From NCBI GenBank assembly GCA_964345105.1, contig CAYFPZ010000016.1, positions 1 to 21,142 on the forward strand: 21,142 nucleotides of DNA, in the 5' to 3' direction. Shown here piece by piece: positions 20,178 through 21,142 of the stretch. Positions within the stretch are counted from its first letter, which is position 1; every line of letters starts with the position of its first letter. Source of the DNA: DG-33 sp964345105. GTDB lineage: Archaea > Hadarchaeota > Hadarchaeia > Hadarchaeales > Hadarchaeaceae. The notes below the pieces were generated by a model. That model was not told where the DNA came from and did no database searches. It saw nothing but the letters and a program-made list of their open reading frames with translations. Position numbers and translations under genes: made by a program.

Positions 20178-21142
20178 GTGACGGGTAAGTCAAAATTTAA
20201 GAGTTTTTGCGCACTCGCCCTCTGCTTGGCGTTCCTGACATCGCTAGCGGGAGTTTTGAGTCCGCCGGTTTCCGCAAGCGCGCCGAGAGCTGTTGGCAAT
20301 CCTGTGCTTGGCGAGGGAGCAGTTCCAATCGCAGGCGGGATTAGTCACTCACTGGCGCTGAGGGGTGACGGGACCGTGTGGGCTTGGGGTTACAATAGCG
20401 ACGGCCGGCTCGGGGACAACACGACCACGGATAAAAAAATCCCGGTGAGGGTGCTGGGGATGGAGAACGCGGTCGCGGTCGCAGGCGGGTGTTATCACTC
20501 GCTGGCGCTGAGGGGGGACGGGACGGTATGGGCCTGGGGGTACAATGCCAACGGCCAGCTCGGGGACAACACGACCACGGACAGGCACACCCCGGTGAAA
20601 GTTTCTGATTTGCCCATTTCCTGCCAGGTCTGGTTCGAGTGGGGCGAGACGACGGGCTACGGGAACAGCACCACGAAACAGGAAAAAACCGCCGTGGGGA
20701 GCTTCAGCGCGGGGCTCTCGGGGCTCACGTCCTGGACCACCTACCACTTCAGGGCCGTCGTCCAGAACTCCGGAGGGACAAGTTACGGGGGCGGTGAAAA
20801 TTTCAAGACCACCGACAGCGTTCCACCTAATGCCCCACTAAATCTTTCCGCATCCCCGAGCAGCTGGACTAACTCGAACTCCTTCACCCTCAGCTGGAAC
20901 AACCCGACTGAAAACTCAGGGGTGGTGGGCGTATACTACAAGCTCGACTCCGCCCCAACGGCGTACAATGACGGTACACTCGAGAGAGGCGCGGGGATCA
21001 CCTTGATCTCGGGCATCTCGGTCTCCGGGGACGGCTCACACACCGTCTACGTCTGGCTCAAGGACAACGCAGGGAACGCGGACCACAACAATCGGAACTC
21101 GATTTCGTTGAAACTTGACGCCTCGTCACCAGCTAATCCGCA
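20178..21142 (+). CDS. secreted RCC1-repeat / fibronectin-like modular protein (5' part, runs off the window)
   Basis: An open frame from GTG 20178 continues past the window end (321 complete codons so far). GGGAG lies five to six bases before the GTG and an in-frame TGA directly precedes it. The first 35 residues form a Sec signal peptide: basic start, a hydrophobic core (ALALCLAFLTSLAGVL) and cleavage likely after ASA. Two RCC1-type repeats of 50 residues follow (HSLALRGDGTVWAWGYN each time), then a fibronectin-III-like domain (LTSWTTYHFRAVVQNSGG) and an Ig-like domain beginning near NAPLNLSASP. It is probably a surface or extracellular adhesion or binding protein. Only two RCC1 blades is fewer than a propeller needs. 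Confidence 0.85.
   Translation, partial: MTGKSKFKSFCALALCLAFLTSLAGVLSPPVSASAPRAVGNPVLGEGAVPIAGGISHSLALRGDGTVWAWGYNSDGRLGDNTTTDKKIPVRVLGMENAVAVAGGCYHSLALRGDGTVWAWGYNANGQLGDNTTTDRHTPVKVSDLPISCQVWFEWGETTGYGNSTTKQEKTAVGSFSAGLSGLTSWTTYHFRAVVQNSGGTSYGGGENFKTTDSVPPNAPLNLSASPSSWTNSNSFTLSWNNPTENSGVVGVYYKLDSAPTAYNDGTLERGAGITLISGISVSGDGSHTVYVWLKDNAGNADHNNRNSISLKLDASSPANP
20331..20600 (+). repeat. two tandem RCC1-encoding repeats, 150-base period
   Basis: Two near-identical units begin at 20331 and 20481, each starting GCAGGCGGG. The segment CTCGGGGACAACACGACC recurs exactly in both. The strong DNA-level identity, not only protein similarity, suggests a recent duplication or ongoing recombination within the gene. 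Confidence 0.85.

Noticed and set aside
20349..20747. Minus-strand open frame across the RCC1 repeats
   Set aside because: Arg/Pro-rich antisense product of the GC-rich repeat; the plus frame has a signal peptide and recognisable domains.
1..21142. CRISPR arrays, insertion sequences, toxin-antitoxin pairs or prophage genes
   Set aside because: I saw no regularly spaced repeats, transposase motifs or phage genes; the only clear tandem repeat is within the RCC1 gene.

Overview
The window looks like a piece of an archaeal chromosome from an anaerobic, probably thermophilic, euryarchaeal-type organism. The evidence is an archaeal RNase P RNA, an AglB-type oligosaccharyltransferase, an inositol-phospholipid gene set, ferredoxin-linked 2-oxoacid oxidation, superoxide reductase with rubrerythrin instead of catalase, TATA-like boxes (TTTAAA type) ahead of starts, and Shine-Dalgarno sequences of the GGAGGTGA type. 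The exact lineage cannot be fixed from this sequence; an uncultured deep lineage is plausible. Almost all sequence is coding, with frequent 4-base ATGA start/stop overlaps.

Layout. 1-117: 3' end of an unidentified gene. 89-3463: inositol and lipid-headgroup genes (PfkB-type sugar/inositol kinase, inositol-1-phosphate synthase, CDP-alcohol phosphatidyltransferase) with a zinc-ribbon nuclease-like protein and a PadR regulator between them. 3522-6017: an endonuclease IV-like TIM barrel, a pyruvate-kinase C-domain-like protein, a small zinc-finger protein and a membrane protein with a zinc ribbon. 6088-9933 (minus): histidyl-tRNA synthetase overlapping a divergent AglB/STT3, and a small two-helix membrane protein. 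10043-10117: tRNA-Arg(CCU). 10264-11527 (minus): an oxygen-defence operon made of an encapsulin-type ferritin, a reverse rubrerythrin and superoxide reductase. 11598-11893 (minus): RNase P RNA, easily missed because it encodes no protein. 12080-15631 (plus): KorA-KorB and an HtrA-like protease. 15687-16758: WrbA flavoprotein divergent from a zinc-containing seven-iron ferredoxin, with a palindrome between them. 16798-20066 (minus): an iron-sulfur/sulfur-relay operon. 20178 to the end: the start of a large secreted RCC1/FN3-like protein.

The most interesting region is 16798-20066. In transcription order it encodes a seven-cysteine desulforedoxin-like mini-protein, a DsrE-like protein, TusA, an IscS in which the PLP-binding lysine is replaced by aspartate, IscU, a six-cysteine TRASH-like mini-protein, and a DUF1122-type protein. 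The IscS should not be able to release sulfur from cysteine, which resembles what is known for Archaeoglobus fulgidus IscS. The operon may therefore build Fe-S clusters from sulfur delivered by the DsrE/TusA relay or from sulfide. The two mini-proteins are only 43 and 49 residues long and are easily overlooked.
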